From: Pseudanabaenaceae cyanobacterium MP8IB2.15
GTDB taxonomy: Bacteria; Cyanobacteriota; Cyanobacteriia; Pseudanabaenales; Pseudanabaenaceae
Length of the DNA: 5,195 bases
NCBI GenBank assembly: GCA_030248825.1
Contig: JARCMB010000310.1
Span: 1 to 5,195 of the forward strand
Direction: 5' to 3'
A program made the translations under genes and the position numbers. This document shows, one piece after another, positions 5,102 to 5,195 of the stretch; the first letter of the stretch is position 1, and every line of letters begins with the position of its first letter. Below the pieces are notes generated by a model. That model was not told the DNA's origin, ran no database searches, and saw only the letters and a program-made list of their open reading frames with translations.

Positions 5102-5146
5102 AAGCAAGGAGTGTTTTTTACGCTTCTTCGAGCCAAGTTGCTGCAT
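5057..5146 (-). pseudogene. Possible tail of a decayed tnpB-like frame
   Basis: A 29-codon frame from ATG 5146 to TAG 5059-5057 encodes a Lys/Arg-rich start (GSKKRKKHS) and the tail LLDGNLESPSSRSRVG, which runs through the putative transposon hairpin. Cyanobacterial TnpB proteins often end by reading into their right-end hairpin in this way (ESP from GAATCCCC). The frame is blocked upstream by TAG at 5161-5159, so at most this is a degraded 3' end. It could equally be noncoding. Confidence 0.25.
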
Positions 5147-5192
5147 CCCGCCACAATGCTATGTGAGACTCAAAAGTGTGGTCTTGTAGAAT
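5118..5192 (-). pseudogene. Short frame resembling a protein C-terminus
   Basis: In another minus-strand frame, ending at TAA 5120-5118, 24 codons are open and include ESHIALWRDAATWLEEA, whose composition looks like a genuine soluble-protein C-terminus. The frame has a TAA right at the window edge (5195-5193) and no ATG, so it is either a frameshifted remnant, a tiny gene with a non-standard start, or chance. It overlaps the preceding tail in a different frame. I do not recognise the family. Confidence 0.2.
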
Positions 5193-5195
5193 TTA

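Noticed and set aside
1..5195. CRISPR array, tRNA, rRNA or riboswitch
   Set aside because: No regularly spaced long repeats, cloverleaf or known aptamer core was recognised on either strand.

Overview
The window looks like chromosomal DNA of a cyanobacterium. It carries a UDP-sulfoquinovose synthase gene typical of thylakoid-bearing organisms. CGATCG, the core of the cyanobacterial HIP1 palindrome GCGATCGC, occurs roughly 25 times where one or two are expected by chance, and one full GCGATCGC lies at 881-888. Species and genus cannot be read from this alone.

Layout, left to right. (1) sqdB (53-1204, +) makes UDP-sulfoquinovose, the head-group donor for the sulfolipid SQDG. (2) A palindromic repeat/hairpin (about 1206-1252) separates it from a convergent small gene of unknown function (1253-1654, -). 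(3) A 244-bp intergenic region (1655-1898) holds TTAA-centred direct repeats resembling Pho boxes, a possible -10 box, an NtcA-type promoter, a small hairpin and a strong Shine-Dalgarno sequence. (4) A two-gene operon encodes family 2 glycosyltransferases: a membrane-embedded cellulose/mannan-synthase-like enzyme (1899-3467, +) and, 4 nt further on, a soluble GT2 with a galactosyltransferase-like C-terminal part (3472-4377, +). (5) Only 5 nt away and convergent is a CxxxCxxCC zinc/iron-cluster protein of the YkgJ family (4383-4973, -). (6) The right end (4977-5195) has a second NtcA-type promoter for the YkgJ gene and what looks like the degraded right end of an IS200/IS605-type (tnpB) element, with two tiny overlapping reading frames.

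Working together: the two GT2 genes are very probably co-transcribed and likely act on one envelope or extracellular glycan or glycolipid, with product unknown. sqdB is a separate unit, and the usual partner sqdX (a GT4 sulfolipid synthase) is not in the window. The observation I rate highest is that the only two GTAN8TAC sites I found by hand both lie in promoter regions and both are followed by a TAN3T -10 box at canonical NtcA spacing. They face each other around the GT2 operon and the convergent YkgJ gene. I did not find a complete novel system such as a defence island, CRISPR array or biosynthetic cluster.
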